Positions 6,032-13,301 of a stretch of 25,051 bases of DNA are shown in pieces. How positions within the stretch are numbered: the first letter of the stretch is position 1; each line of letters begins with the position of its first letter. The notes beneath the pieces were generated by a model. It had not been told where the DNA came from. It did not search any database and was given only the letters and a program-made list of their open reading frames with translations. The DNA is from Burkholderiales bacterium (lineage in GTDB: Bacteria; Pseudomonadota; Gammaproteobacteria; Burkholderiales; CAIKXV01), in NCBI GenBank assembly GCA_014379045.1, contig JACMMK010000373.1, positions 1 to 25,051 on the forward strand. Reading direction: 5' to 3'. The position numbers were made by a program, and so were the translations under genes.

Positions 6032-8812
6032 TCAGTTTAGCCGCCCGTGGCATACCTTGTACTTCTTGCCCGATCCGCACGGACACGCGTCGTTACGACC
6101 GACTTTCTGTCCCGGTCGCACGAACGGTTGCGCTCTCGGCTCCATCGCACCCCCGTCGCCGTCGCCATCCGGGTCCGACCCGTAGCGCAACGGCTCGGCA
6201 CCGAACTCCGCCTCATCGGGACCCACCAGCGCCTCGGCGGCCTCGGCATGCTGGTACGTGATGTTGCGCAATTGCGCGGGCTCGTCCACCTGTGCGACTT
6301 CCTCGGCGCTGCGGATCTGCACGAGCATCAGCGTCCGGGTGACGTCGGCCTTGATCCGGTCGAGCATGTCGCTGAACATCGAGAACGCGTCGCTCTTGTA
6401 TTCCTGCTTCGGGTTCTTCTGCGCATAACTGCGCAGGTGGATGCCCTGTCGCAGGTGGTCGAGGGCCGCCAGATGCTCGCGCCAGTGCGAGTCGAAGCTC
6501 TGCAGCATCACCGCGCGCTCGTACTGGCGCATCACCTGCGGGTCGATGTTGGCGAGCTTCGCGTCGTATTGCGCCGTCGCCGCGTCGAGCACGCGTTCGA
6601 GCAGCGTCTCCTCGGGCAGACTGTCGTCGGCAGCGAGCCACTGCGACACCGGCGCGTCGAGATTGAATTCGGAGGCCAGCAGCTTCTCGAGCCCCGCCGG
6701 GTCCCATTGCTCGTGCACGGTGCCCGGAGGCACGTATTGCGCAACGGTCGCGCCCAGCACGTCGACACGCATCGCGGTGACGCTCTCCTGCATGTCGTTG
6801 GCGGCGAGCAGTTCGTCGCGCTGCTGATAGATCACCTTGCGCTGGTCGTTCGAGACATCGTCGTACTCGAGCAACTGCTTGCGGATATCGAAGTTGCGTG
6901 CCTCGACCTTGCGCTGCGCGTTCTCGATCGCGCGCGTCACCCAGATATGTTCGATCGCTTCGCCCTCGGGCAGCTTCAGGCGCGTCATGATCGCCGCGAC
7001 CCGGTCGGAGGCGAAGATGCGCAGCAGCGGGTCTTCCAGCGACAGGTAGAAGCGGCTCGAACCGGGGTCGCCCTGGCGTCCGGAACGGCCGCGCAACTGG
7101 TTGTCGACGCGCCGCGATTCATGCCGTTCGGTGCCGATGATGTGCAGGCCACCGGCCTTCACCACATCGTCGTGCAGCACCTGCCATTCGGTGCGCAGCG
7201 TCGCGATCCGCGCCTCTTTCGCCGCGGCGTCGAGGCTCTCGTCGGCACGCACCTTGGTGATCTCGCGCTCGACGTTGCCGCCGAGCACGATGTCGGTGCC
7301 GCGTCCGGCCATGTTGGTCGCGATCGTGATCACCTTCGGGCTGCCTGCCTGGGCCACGACATCGGCCTCGCGCGCATGCTGTTTCGCGTTCAACACCTGA
7401 TGCGGCAGCTTCACCTTCTCGAGCAGGCCCGACACCAGCTCGGAGGTCTCGATCGACGTCGTGCCGACCAGCACCGGCTGGCCGCGCTCGTGGCAGTCGC
7501 GAATGTCGGCGATGACCGCGTCGTAGCGCTCCTTCGACGTGCGGAACACCTGGTCCATGTTGTCGCGGCGGACCATTGGCCGATGCGTCGGGATGATCAC
7601 GGTCTCGAGCCCGTAGATGTCCTTGAACTCGTAGGCTTCGGTATCCGCGGTGCCGGTCATGCCGGAGAGCTTCGCGTACATGCGGAAGTAATTCTGGAAG
7701 GTGATCGACGCGAGCGTCTGGTTCTCCTTCTGGATCGCCACGCCTTCCTTCGCCTCGACCGCCTGATGCAACCCGTCGGACCAGCGCCGCCCGGCCATCA
7801 GGCGCCCGGTGAACTCGTCGACGATGACCACTTCGCCGTTCTGCACGACGTACTGCTGGTCGCGGTGGAACAGCGTATGGGCGCGCAACGCCGCATTCAG
7901 GTGATGCATCAGCTGGATGTTGGCGGCCGCGTACAGGCTCGAGCCGGCGTCGAGCAGCCCGGCCTCGGTCATCAGTTCCTCGGCGTGCTGATGGCCCGCT
8001 TCAGACAGGATGATCTGGTGCTGTTTCTCGTCGACCCAGAAGTCGCCTTCGCCTTCCTCTTCGGTCTGGCGCACCAGACCGGGGACGATCACGTGCACCT
8101 TGTTGTACAGGTCGGTGTTGTCGTCGGCCTGACCCGAGATGATCAGCGGGGTTCGCGCCTCGTCAATCAGGATCGAATCGACCTCGTCGACGATCGCGAA
8201 GTTGAGCGGGCGCTGACGCTTGTCGGCGAGCTGATACTCCATGTTGTCGCGCAGATAGTCGAAGCCGTATTCGTTGTTGGTGCCGTAGGTGATATCGGCA
8301 GAATAGGCGAGTTTCTTCGACTCGGTCTCCTGCTGGGACAGGATCACGCCCACCCCGAGTCCGAGGAAACGGTAGATCTCGCCCATCCAGTCGGCGTCAC
8401 GCTTCGCCAGATAGTCGTTGACCGTGACGACATGCACGCCCTGGCCGGCGAGCGCATTCAGATACGCCGGCAACGTCGCCACCAGCGTCTTGCCTTCGCC
8501 GGTGCGCATCTCGGCGATCTTGCCGTTGTGCAGCGTCATGCCGCCGATCAGCTGCACGTCGAAATGGCGCATCTCGAGCACCCGTCGCGACGCCTCGCGC
8601 ACCACGGCGAACGCCTCGGGGAGCAGCGAATCGAGCGGCTCACCGTTGGCGACCCGGGCTTTGAACGCCCCGGTCTTGGCGGCAAGATCGACGTCGGTCA
8701 GGGCCTTCATCGACGCTTCGAGTGCGTTGACGCGCACGACAGTCTGGCCGTAGCCTTTCAACAGCCGCTGATTGCGGCTGCCGAACATCTTCTTGAGGAG
8801 GTCTTGGAACAT
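6032..8812 (-). CDS. secA: Preprotein translocase ATPase SecA
   Basis: SecA is the ATP-driven motor that pushes unfolded preproteins through SecYEG at the inner membrane. The 926-residue protein is full length (E. coli is 901). The Walker A is MRTGEGKT (102-109, catalytic Lys108), the DEAD-like motif is VDEVDSILIDEARTP, and family blocks such as AGRGTDI and the RGRSGRQGDPG arginine-finger region are intact. The C-terminal tail is acidic and ends in the zinc/SecB-binding site CPCGSGKKYKVCH, whose CxC...CH ligands are all present, so use of SecB is likely. ATG 8812 gives MFQDLLKKMFGSRN, the standard N-terminus; upstream there is no obvious Shine-Dalgarno. It lies downstream of the M23 gene after 320 nt and upstream of argJ. 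Confidence 0.98.
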   Translation of the reverse strand: MFQDLLKKMFGSRNQRLLKGYGQTVVRVNALEASMKALTDVDLAAKTGAFKARVANGEPLDSLLPEAFAVVREASRRVLEMRHFDVQLIGGMTLHNGKIAEMRTGEGKTLVATLPAYLNALAGQGVHVVTVNDYLAKRDADWMGEIYRFLGLGVGVILSQQETESKKLAYSADITYGTNNEYGFDYLRDNMEYQLADKRQRPLNFAIVDEVDSILIDEARTPLIISGQADDNTDLYNKVHVIVPGLVRQTEEEGEGDFWVDEKQHQIILSEAGHQHAEELMTEAGLLDAGSSLYAAANIQLMHHLNAALRAHTLFHRDQQYVVQNGEVVIVDEFTGRLMAGRRWSDGLHQAVEAKEGVAIQKENQTLASITFQNYFRMYAKLSGMTGTADTEAYEFKDIYGLETVIIPTHRPMVRRDNMDQVFRTSKERYDAVIADIRDCHERGQPVLVGTTSIETSELVSGLLEKVKLPHQVLNAKQHAREADVVAQAGSPKVITIATNMAGRGTDIVLGGNVEREITKVRADESLDAAAKEARIATLRTEWQVLHDDVVKAGGLHIIGTERHESRRVDNQLRGRSGRQGDPGSSRFYLSLEDPLLRIFASDRVAAIMTRLKLPEGEAIEHIWVTRAIENAQRKVEARNFDIRKQLLEYDDVSNDQRKVIYQQRDELLAANDMQESVTAMRVDVLGATVAQYVPPGTVHEQWDPAGLEKLLASEFNLDAPVSQWLAADDSLPEETLLERVLDAATAQYDAKLANIDPQVMRQYERAVMLQSFDSHWREHLAALDHLRQGIHLRSYAQKNPKQEYKSDAFSMFSDMLDRIKADVTRTLMLVQIRSAEEVAQVDEPAQLRNITYQHAEAAEALVGPDEAEFGAEPLRYGSDPDGDGDGGAMEPRAQPFVRPGQKVGRNDACPCGSGKKYKVCHGRLN

Positions 8813-9132
8813 CGTTCGAGAGTGGAGATCGCTGAGGCGGGGCGTGAGACGGAGCGGATTGGCCGACTGGCCGGGAAACCGCGAAGTTTAACCGGGTCGA
8901 CCCCCTGAACAGCGGAACGATTCCCAGAAACGTTCAAGTGGCGATGGCGGACCCGATTCTCAAGCGCGTGCGCCGACGTCGCGTCGCCCACCGGCATTGC
9001 GGACTACGATTGCCGCCCCCGATCTGGGCACCTGCTTCCGTCGACGTGCGTGCAGCATGCGCGGGATTTCGGGCCGAAGCACGCGGCGACCCTGCGGGTC
9101 GCGACAGAGCCCCCTGTAACGATGGCGGAACG
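8813..9132 (-). other. Long leader/intergenic region between the M23 gene and secA
   Basis: These 320 nt contain no supportable gene. Near the M23 stop there is a 7-bp hairpin, GCGACCC (9086-9092) with GGGTCGC (9096-9102) and a 3-nt loop, without a T-run. Reading toward secA, the only short ATG frame fully inside the gap (9058 to 8960, 32 codons) is arginine-rich and lacks a signal peptide, so no SecM-type arrest gene is present. A secA promoter is expected here, but I could not find a convincing -35/-10 pair. Confidence 0.5.
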
Positions 9133-10062
9133 CTATCCGGCCGACGTCAGGAAGCGACTGGGGTTCTGGGGTGCGCCACGGTGCCGCACCTCGAAATGCA
9201 GGTGCGGTCCGGTCGAGCGGCCGGTCGAGCCGACATTCCCGACCTGCTGTCCGCGCCGGACGATATCCCCGACCTTGACGTGCAACGCGGACGCGTGGGC
9301 ATAGCGGGTAAGCAGGTCGTTGCCGTGATCGATTTCGACCAGATGACCATACTGCGGGTGAAACTCCGCCGCGGTCACCACGCCGCTCGCTGCAGCAACG
9401 ATCGGCGTGCCGGCTTCGGCAAAGAAATCCACACCTTCGTGGAAGGCGTTGCGGCCCGTGAACGGATCGATGCGCCAGCCGAAGTTCGACGAAGGCATCG
9501 CGCTCGCGATCGGCGAGCCGCTCGGCACGAACGTGCGCCGGGCGGAATTCAGACTAACGATCGACTCGATGATGCCGAGTCGCTCCGCACGGTCGTCGAC
9601 CTCGCGCGACAGCAGTTCGAGCTTCGCACCGAGTTCACCGACCGAGATCTGCCGCGGCGTCAGCGTCGAGGCGGCGGGCACCGGGCCCCCACGGCCCGGT
9701 GCCTGTTCGAACATGAACTCCTGCGGCTTGAACCCTGCCGAGCGCGCAAGGCGCTCGCCGAGCGTGTCGATGCGCAGCAGTCGCGCCTGCATCTCGCCCA
9801 GCTTGGTCGCCATCACGTCGAGGCTGTCGCGCAACACAGTCTGCCCGTCGTCATCGACGCGCGCGCGCCCGTTGCTGCCGAGCAACGGAGCCCCCGCCGT
9901 ATCAGGCGTCGACACTCCCAATCGCGCGAGCCCCGCCTGCAACCCCGACATCACCAGCACGATGCATAGCGACAATGCCGACAGCAACCCGGCGGCCTGG
10001 TACCCATTCAGTGCTATCGTTTTTCCGCTGCCCAGACTTCCTGAAACGATGATGACGTTCAA
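9133..10062 (-). CDS. M23-family (LytM-type) zinc metallopeptidase, membrane-anchored
   Basis: This is a predicted peptidoglycan endopeptidase with 309 residues. A short N-terminal tail is followed by one hydrophobic segment (about 22-42) that should anchor it in the inner membrane with the rest in the periplasm. A helical/coiled region (about 75-170) precedes the M23 domain (about 190-305). Zinc and catalytic residues are all visible: H208 and D212 in FHEGVDF, H256 in RYAHAS, and the H-x-H of GPHLHFE (287, 289), so it should be active, unlike EnvC/NlpD-type degenerate domains. The start is TTG 10062, supported by GGAG (complement of 10072-10075) with 9-nt spacing. The tail holds GSLGSGKT (8-15), a chance-like match to a P-loop. 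It diverges from dciA and lies upstream of secA, as in related genomes. Confidence 0.9.
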   Translation of the reverse strand: MNVIIVSGSLGSGKTIALNGYQAAGLLSALSLCIVLVMSGLQAGLARLGVSTPDTAGAPLLGSNGRARVDDDGQTVLRDSLDVMATKLGEMQARLLRIDTLGERLARSAGFKPQEFMFEQAPGRGGPVPAASTLTPRQISVGELGAKLELLSREVDDRAERLGIIESIVSLNSARRTFVPSGSPIASAMPSSNFGWRIDPFTGRNAFHEGVDFFAEAGTPIVAAASGVVTAAEFHPQYGHLVEIDHGNDLLTRYAHASALHVKVGDIVRRGQQVGNVGSTGRSTGPHLHFEVRHRGAPQNPSRFLTSAG

Positions 10063-10128
10063 ATTGTTTTTCTCCGCTTCGTCCGCTCCGCGCAGTGGGC
10101 TGCGTCGACTGCTCGAGCACCGGGCTCG

Positions 10129-10572
10129 ATGACTACGAAATCAGTCGGCGATGTCTTGCAGTCCGAGGATCGACTGCGAGTACTGCGCGGTGAGGCACTG
10201 CGCCTGAGCAGGCTGCAGACTCGGATGGACGAACTGCTTCCGGTTTCGGTTTCGGGTAGTTGTTCGGTCGCCGCGTTGCGCGACGGCGTACTGACTCTCG
10301 TGACTTCAAGCCCTGCAGTTGCGACCTCGGTGAGCCAAATTGCTCTGAGGCTGGCGGTACAAATCCGCGAAATCGAGGCGGAGGTTACGACAATCAAAGT
10401 GATGGTGCAACCCAGCGAAGCACGCGCCCCCGTGCGCTTCGTCGCACCGGCGGTGACCCCGATCAGCGCCGAAAGCCAGCGTGTACTGCAGGAACTTTCT
10501 GCAAATGTCAGCGATCGACGCCTAAAAGCGGCGCTGCAATCGTTGAGCAGGCCAAAAAGGCCATCAATGTGA
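10129..10572 (+). CDS. dciA: DUF721 / DciA-like protein
   Basis: The 147-residue product matches the DUF721 family, which includes DciA, the ancestral loader/partner of the replicative helicase DnaB in bacteria lacking DnaC. Recognisable features are an N-terminal helical stretch ending in RMDELLP (32-38), then the family core around SVAALRDGVLTLVTSSPAVATSVSQIALRLAVQI, where a short beta hairpin leads into a helix. The C-terminal third is variable. It is alone on the + strand, divergent from the M23 gene (66-nt gap) and convergent with the lpxC unit. No clear ribosome-binding site precedes the ATG. The family assignment is good; the symbol rests on position next to lpxC/secA and the general DUF721 pattern rather than on a diagnostic residue. 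Confidence 0.75.
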   Translation: MTTKSVGDVLQSEDRLRVLRGEALRLSRLQTRMDELLPVSVSGSCSVAALRDGVLTLVTSSPAVATSVSQIALRLAVQIREIEAEVTTIKVMVQPSEARAPVRFVAPAVTPISAESQRVLQELSANVSDRRLKAALQSLSRPKRPSM

Positions 10573-10587
10573 CAGATAGCTGACGAT

Positions 10588-10612
10588 CGCCCGCGCTTTG
10601 TGACAGCGGGCG
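10588..10612. terminator. Hairpin between convergent dciA and small membrane gene
   Basis: CGCCCGC (10588-10594) pairs with GCGGGCG (10606-10612) over 7 GC-rich bp with an 11-nt loop, 16 nt after the dciA stop and about 78 nt after the stop of the opposing gene. No T-run follows on either strand. The position between two convergent stops makes it a plausible bidirectional terminator. Confidence 0.4.
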
Positions 10613-10690
10613 GTAGGGTATCCCGGCGCATACCGCGATTTTCGCGCGGCATCCTCGACCGGAACGCTCGCCGGATTGCCTGCGCAATCC

Positions 10691-10879
10691 TCACACGCCA
10701 ATGATCAACCGCTCGAAGATGATGAAGAGCGCGAGGACGAGCAGTACCAGCAGGCTGTACTTGAACGTACGCCACGCGAAGGCAAGGTACTTGCGATCGC
10801 GCGTGAATACGTACGCGAGCAGCGATACGCCGATCACCGCTATGATGACGAACAGTACCAGCCGGATGATCACGGCCAC
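10691..10879 (-). CDS. Small two-helix inner-membrane protein, unknown function
   Basis: The 62-residue product is almost wholly membrane: helix one spans about residues 2-24, then a positively charged loop (TRDRKYLAFAWRTFK, 26-40), then helix two at about 41-60. The charged loop is expected on the cytoplasmic side, with both termini outside. The GTG start at 10879 lies 19 nt after the lpxC stop with an AGGCG-type weak ribosome-binding site, so it is likely to be translated from the lpxC message. Composition and phase argue for a real gene rather than a shadow: codons alternate hydrophobic residues over two helices, and the overlapping + strand frame has no such pattern. I do not recognise a named family. 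Confidence 0.75.
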   Translation of the reverse strand: MAVIIRLVLFVIIAVIGVSLLAYVFTRDRKYLAFAWRTFKYSLLVLLVLALFIIFERLIIGV

Positions 10880-10898
10880 TTGAGCGGCGCCTGCGTGA

Positions 10899-11819
10899 TC
10901 AGCGAATGCCGAGCGAGCTCAGCTGCAACTGTGCGAACGCCGGTGCCTGTTCGGGCTGGTCGAAGGTGATGGTTTCGAACGCGTCCGCGTTAGCGAGCAG
11001 TTCGCGCAGCAACAGGTTGTTGAGCGCATGGCCCGATTTGTGGCCGAAGAATTCACCGACCAGCGGATGCCCGAGAAGGTACAGGTCGCCGACACAATCG
11101 AGCACCTTGTGCTTCACGAACTCATCGGCAAAGCGCAAGCCGTCGGGGTTGAGCACCCGGTATTCGTCCATCACGACGGCGTTGTCCATCGTTCCGCCGA
11201 GGGCGAGCCCCTGCGCGCGCATCGCTTCGACGTCCTGCATGAAACCGAACGTACGTGCCCGACTCACTTCATGAACATACGACTGTGTAGCGAAATCGAT
11301 CGTTGCGAGGTTGCCCGAGCGTTCGAACACGGGGTGCTTGAAATCGATCGATAAGGTGATCCGGAACCCGTTGTAAGGTTCGAAGCGCGCGCTCTTGTCG
11401 CCCTGTCGCACCTCCACCGGTCTGGTCACGCGGATGAAACGTTTCGCCACCGCCTGTTCGTCGATTCCCGCCGACTGGATCAAGAACACGAACGGCCCCG
11501 AGCTGCCGTCCATGATCGGCAACTCCGGCGCGGAGAGATCGGCGAACGCGTTGTCGATGCCCAGCCCGGCGAGCGCAGACATCAGATGTTCGATCGTCCA
11601 GACCTTGTTCTCGCCCTCGCCCAGGCAGGTGGCGAGCCGGGTATCGGTGACGCCATGGGCGCGCGCCGGAAGATCGACGGCTCCCGGCAGGTCGACGCGC
11701 CGGAACACGATCCCGGTGTCCGGGGCCGCAGGGCGCAGTGTCAGGTCGACCTTGCGCCCGGTATGGAGGCCCACACCGGTGGTCTTGATCGGGGTCTTGA
11801 GCGTGCGTTGTCTCAGCAT
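10899..11819 (-). CDS. lpxC: UDP-3-O-acyl-N-acetylglucosamine deacetylase LpxC
   Basis: LpxC is the zinc deacetylase that commits UDP-3-O-acyl-GlcNAc to lipid A synthesis in the cytoplasm. The 306-residue length is normal. Active-site residues are in place: E77-H78 in TIEHLMSAL, H237 and D241 in FVKHKVLDCVGDL (zinc), and H264 in GHKSGHALNN (general acid/base). The N-terminal MLRQRTLKTPIKTTGVGLHTG block is standard and supports ATG 11819. Upstream, the message has a leader of about 125 nt after a TATAAT box at 11945-11950 (complement), with a hairpin behind ftsZ before it, so lpxC may be transcribed separately from ftsZ. The presence of LpxC shows a Gram-negative outer membrane with lipopolysaccharide. 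Confidence 0.98.
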   Translation of the reverse strand: MLRQRTLKTPIKTTGVGLHTGRKVDLTLRPAAPDTGIVFRRVDLPGAVDLPARAHGVTDTRLATCLGEGENKVWTIEHLMSALAGLGIDNAFADLSAPELPIMDGSSGPFVFLIQSAGIDEQAVAKRFIRVTRPVEVRQGDKSARFEPYNGFRITLSIDFKHPVFERSGNLATIDFATQSYVHEVSRARTFGFMQDVEAMRAQGLALGGTMDNAVVMDEYRVLNPDGLRFADEFVKHKVLDCVGDLYLLGHPLVGEFFGHKSGHALNNLLLRELLANADAFETITFDQPEQAPAFAQLQLSSLGIR

Positions 11820-11944
11820 TTTTCTTGGTCCAAGCCTTACCTTCCCCGCACCGTCGGCCGTCGTGGGAAACTGAATTCAACGACCGAAACCGGCTATAAC
11901 GAGGCGGAGCCCCAAGCAAGGGACGTTCCTGCGAACAACCGCCG

Positions 11945-11950
11945 ATTATA
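11945..11950 (-). promoter_or_regulatory. Candidate -10 box upstream of lpxC
   Basis: A perfect TATAAT is read on the - strand, about 125 nt upstream of the lpxC start and just downstream of the ftsZ hairpin. The sequence 16-18 nt upstream of it (falling in the hairpin) is a poor -35. The position makes sense for a dedicated lpxC promoter, but the support is one hexamer. Confidence 0.35.
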
Positions 11951-11958
11951 GCGAGATT

Positions 11959-11976
11959 GCGGCACCGTCGTGCCGC
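11959..11976 (-). terminator. Hairpin downstream of ftsZ
   Basis: GCGGCAC (11959-11965) and GTGCCGC (11970-11976) make a perfect 7-bp GC-rich stem with a tetraloop, starting 18 nt after the ftsZ stop. No U-tract follows on the transcribed strand, so termination would be weak or Rho-assisted; an RNA-stability role is equally possible. Confidence 0.45.
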
Positions 11977-11994
11977 TATGCTGCGAGTCCGATT

Positions 11995-13176
11995 TCAGTC
12001 GGCCTGCTTGCGCAGGAACGCCGGGATATCGTAGGTCTCCAGTCCGGACTGCTTCAGCGCCTCGACCGTGGCGTTAGCATCGCGCTGCTTGCGCCGGAAT
12101 ACGACCGGTACATCGAGTTCGCCGTAGTTCACTCCACCGCCGTGGCCGATCACGTCCACCGGCCCGTTATCGGTGCCGGTCTTGACCACGGTAAACGCCT
12201 TCGGCTGAACACGGTTGACCGCGTTGCCCAGGCCGGTCGCGACGATCGTGACCCGCAGCGAGTCGCCCATCGACTCTTCGAACACCGACCCGACGATCGT
12301 CGTCGCGTCATCGGCGACGAACTCGCTCACGGTGTCCATCACTTCATGGATCTCGCCCAGCTTCAGTTTGGACGCGGAGCCCGAGACGTTGACCAGCACG
12401 CCGCGCGCGTTGTTGAGGTCGACGTTCTCCAGCAGCGGGCAGGCGACGGCCTGTTCAGCGGCAATCTTGGCGCGATCGACACCGGAGGCGCTGCCCGACC
12501 CCATCATCGCCATCCCCGTCTCCGACATGACGGTGCGCACGTCCGCGAAATCGACGTTGATCATGCCCGGCAGCGTGATGATCTCGGCGATGCCCGCGAC
12601 CGCCCCGTGCAGCACTTCGTTGGCGGCCTTGAACGCATCCTGCATCGTGACATCGGCGCCGAGCACTTCCATCAGCTTGTCGTTCGGAATCACGATCAGC
12701 GAGTCGACGTACTGCGACAGTGCCTCGATGCCGTCGAGCGCGACGCGCACGCGCTTGCGCTCGAAGGTGAACGGCTTGGTCACCACTGCGATCGTGAGGA
12801 TGCCCATCTCCTTCGCGATCTCGGCCACCACGGGCGCCGCGCCGGTGCCGGTCCCCCCGCCCATGCCCGCGGTCAGGAACAGCATGTCGGCGCCGCGGAT
12901 CGCCTCGATGATCCGCTCGCGATCTTCCATCGCAGCCTGACGCCCGATGTCGGGGTTCGCACCGGCACCGAGACCCTTCGTGAGCGTGCTGCCCAGATGC
13001 AACTGGTTCTTCGACTGGCAGCGCTTCAACGCCTGTGCGTCGGTATTGGCGACGATGAACTCGACGCCATGCACGCCACTCAGCACCATGTGATCGACCG
13101 CGTTGCCGCCGCAGCCGCCCACGCCGATCACCTTGATCACCGCCTCTTGATTCGACGCTTCGAGTATCTCGAACAT
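11995..13176 (-). CDS. ftsZ: Cell division protein FtsZ
   Basis: FtsZ is the tubulin-like GTPase that forms the Z-ring. The 393-residue protein has the G-box GGGTGTG (106-112), GVGGCGGNA near the N-terminus (18-26), the synergy/T7 loop NVDFADVR (207-214) with its catalytic aspartates, and a C-terminal conserved peptide YDIPAFLRKQAD that binds FtsA, ZapD and other partners. The linker is short, about 60 residues. The frame is open to 13323, but ATG 13176 is clearly the start: AGAGGAG (complement of 13183-13189) sits 6 nt upstream and the product then begins MFEILEASNQEAVIKVIGVGG, as in betaproteobacteria. It lies 125 nt after ftsA; I see no clear promoter in that gap. Confidence 0.98.
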   Translation of the reverse strand: MFEILEASNQEAVIKVIGVGGCGGNAVDHMVLSGVHGVEFIVANTDAQALKRCQSKNQLHLGSTLTKGLGAGANPDIGRQAAMEDRERIIEAIRGADMLFLTAGMGGGTGTGAAPVVAEIAKEMGILTIAVVTKPFTFERKRVRVALDGIEALSQYVDSLIVIPNDKLMEVLGADVTMQDAFKAANEVLHGAVAGIAEIITLPGMINVDFADVRTVMSETGMAMMGSGSASGVDRAKIAAEQAVACPLLENVDLNNARGVLVNVSGSASKLKLGEIHEVMDTVSEFVADDATTIVGSVFEESMGDSLRVTIVATGLGNAVNRVQPKAFTVVKTGTDNGPVDVIGHGGGVNYGELDVPVVFRRKQRDANATVEALKQSGLETYDIPAFLRKQAD

Positions 13177-13301
13177 CGTTTTCTCCTCTTGCCGGGTTGA
13201 ACTCATCTGAATACCTTCGCTTCGCGGAACTGCTGCCATCCCTTGCTGCCGTCGCTCGTTGTCGCGCCACCGCCGGTCGATTTCGCCCGGTCGCGATGGC
13301 G

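Noticed and set aside
6047..8908. 953-codon open frame on the + strand
   Set aside because: It lies antisense to secA along its whole length, is rich in His/Arg/Leu/Gln, and has no recognisable domain; it is a GC-codon shadow.
8758..8997. 79-codon - strand frame beginning upstream of secA
   Set aside because: It runs into the secA coding region in another frame and shows no signal peptide, arrest motif or ribosome-binding site.
8960..9058. 32-codon ATG frame in the secA leader
   Set aside because: Arg-rich, no Shine-Dalgarno, no hydrophobic stretch; not SecM-like.
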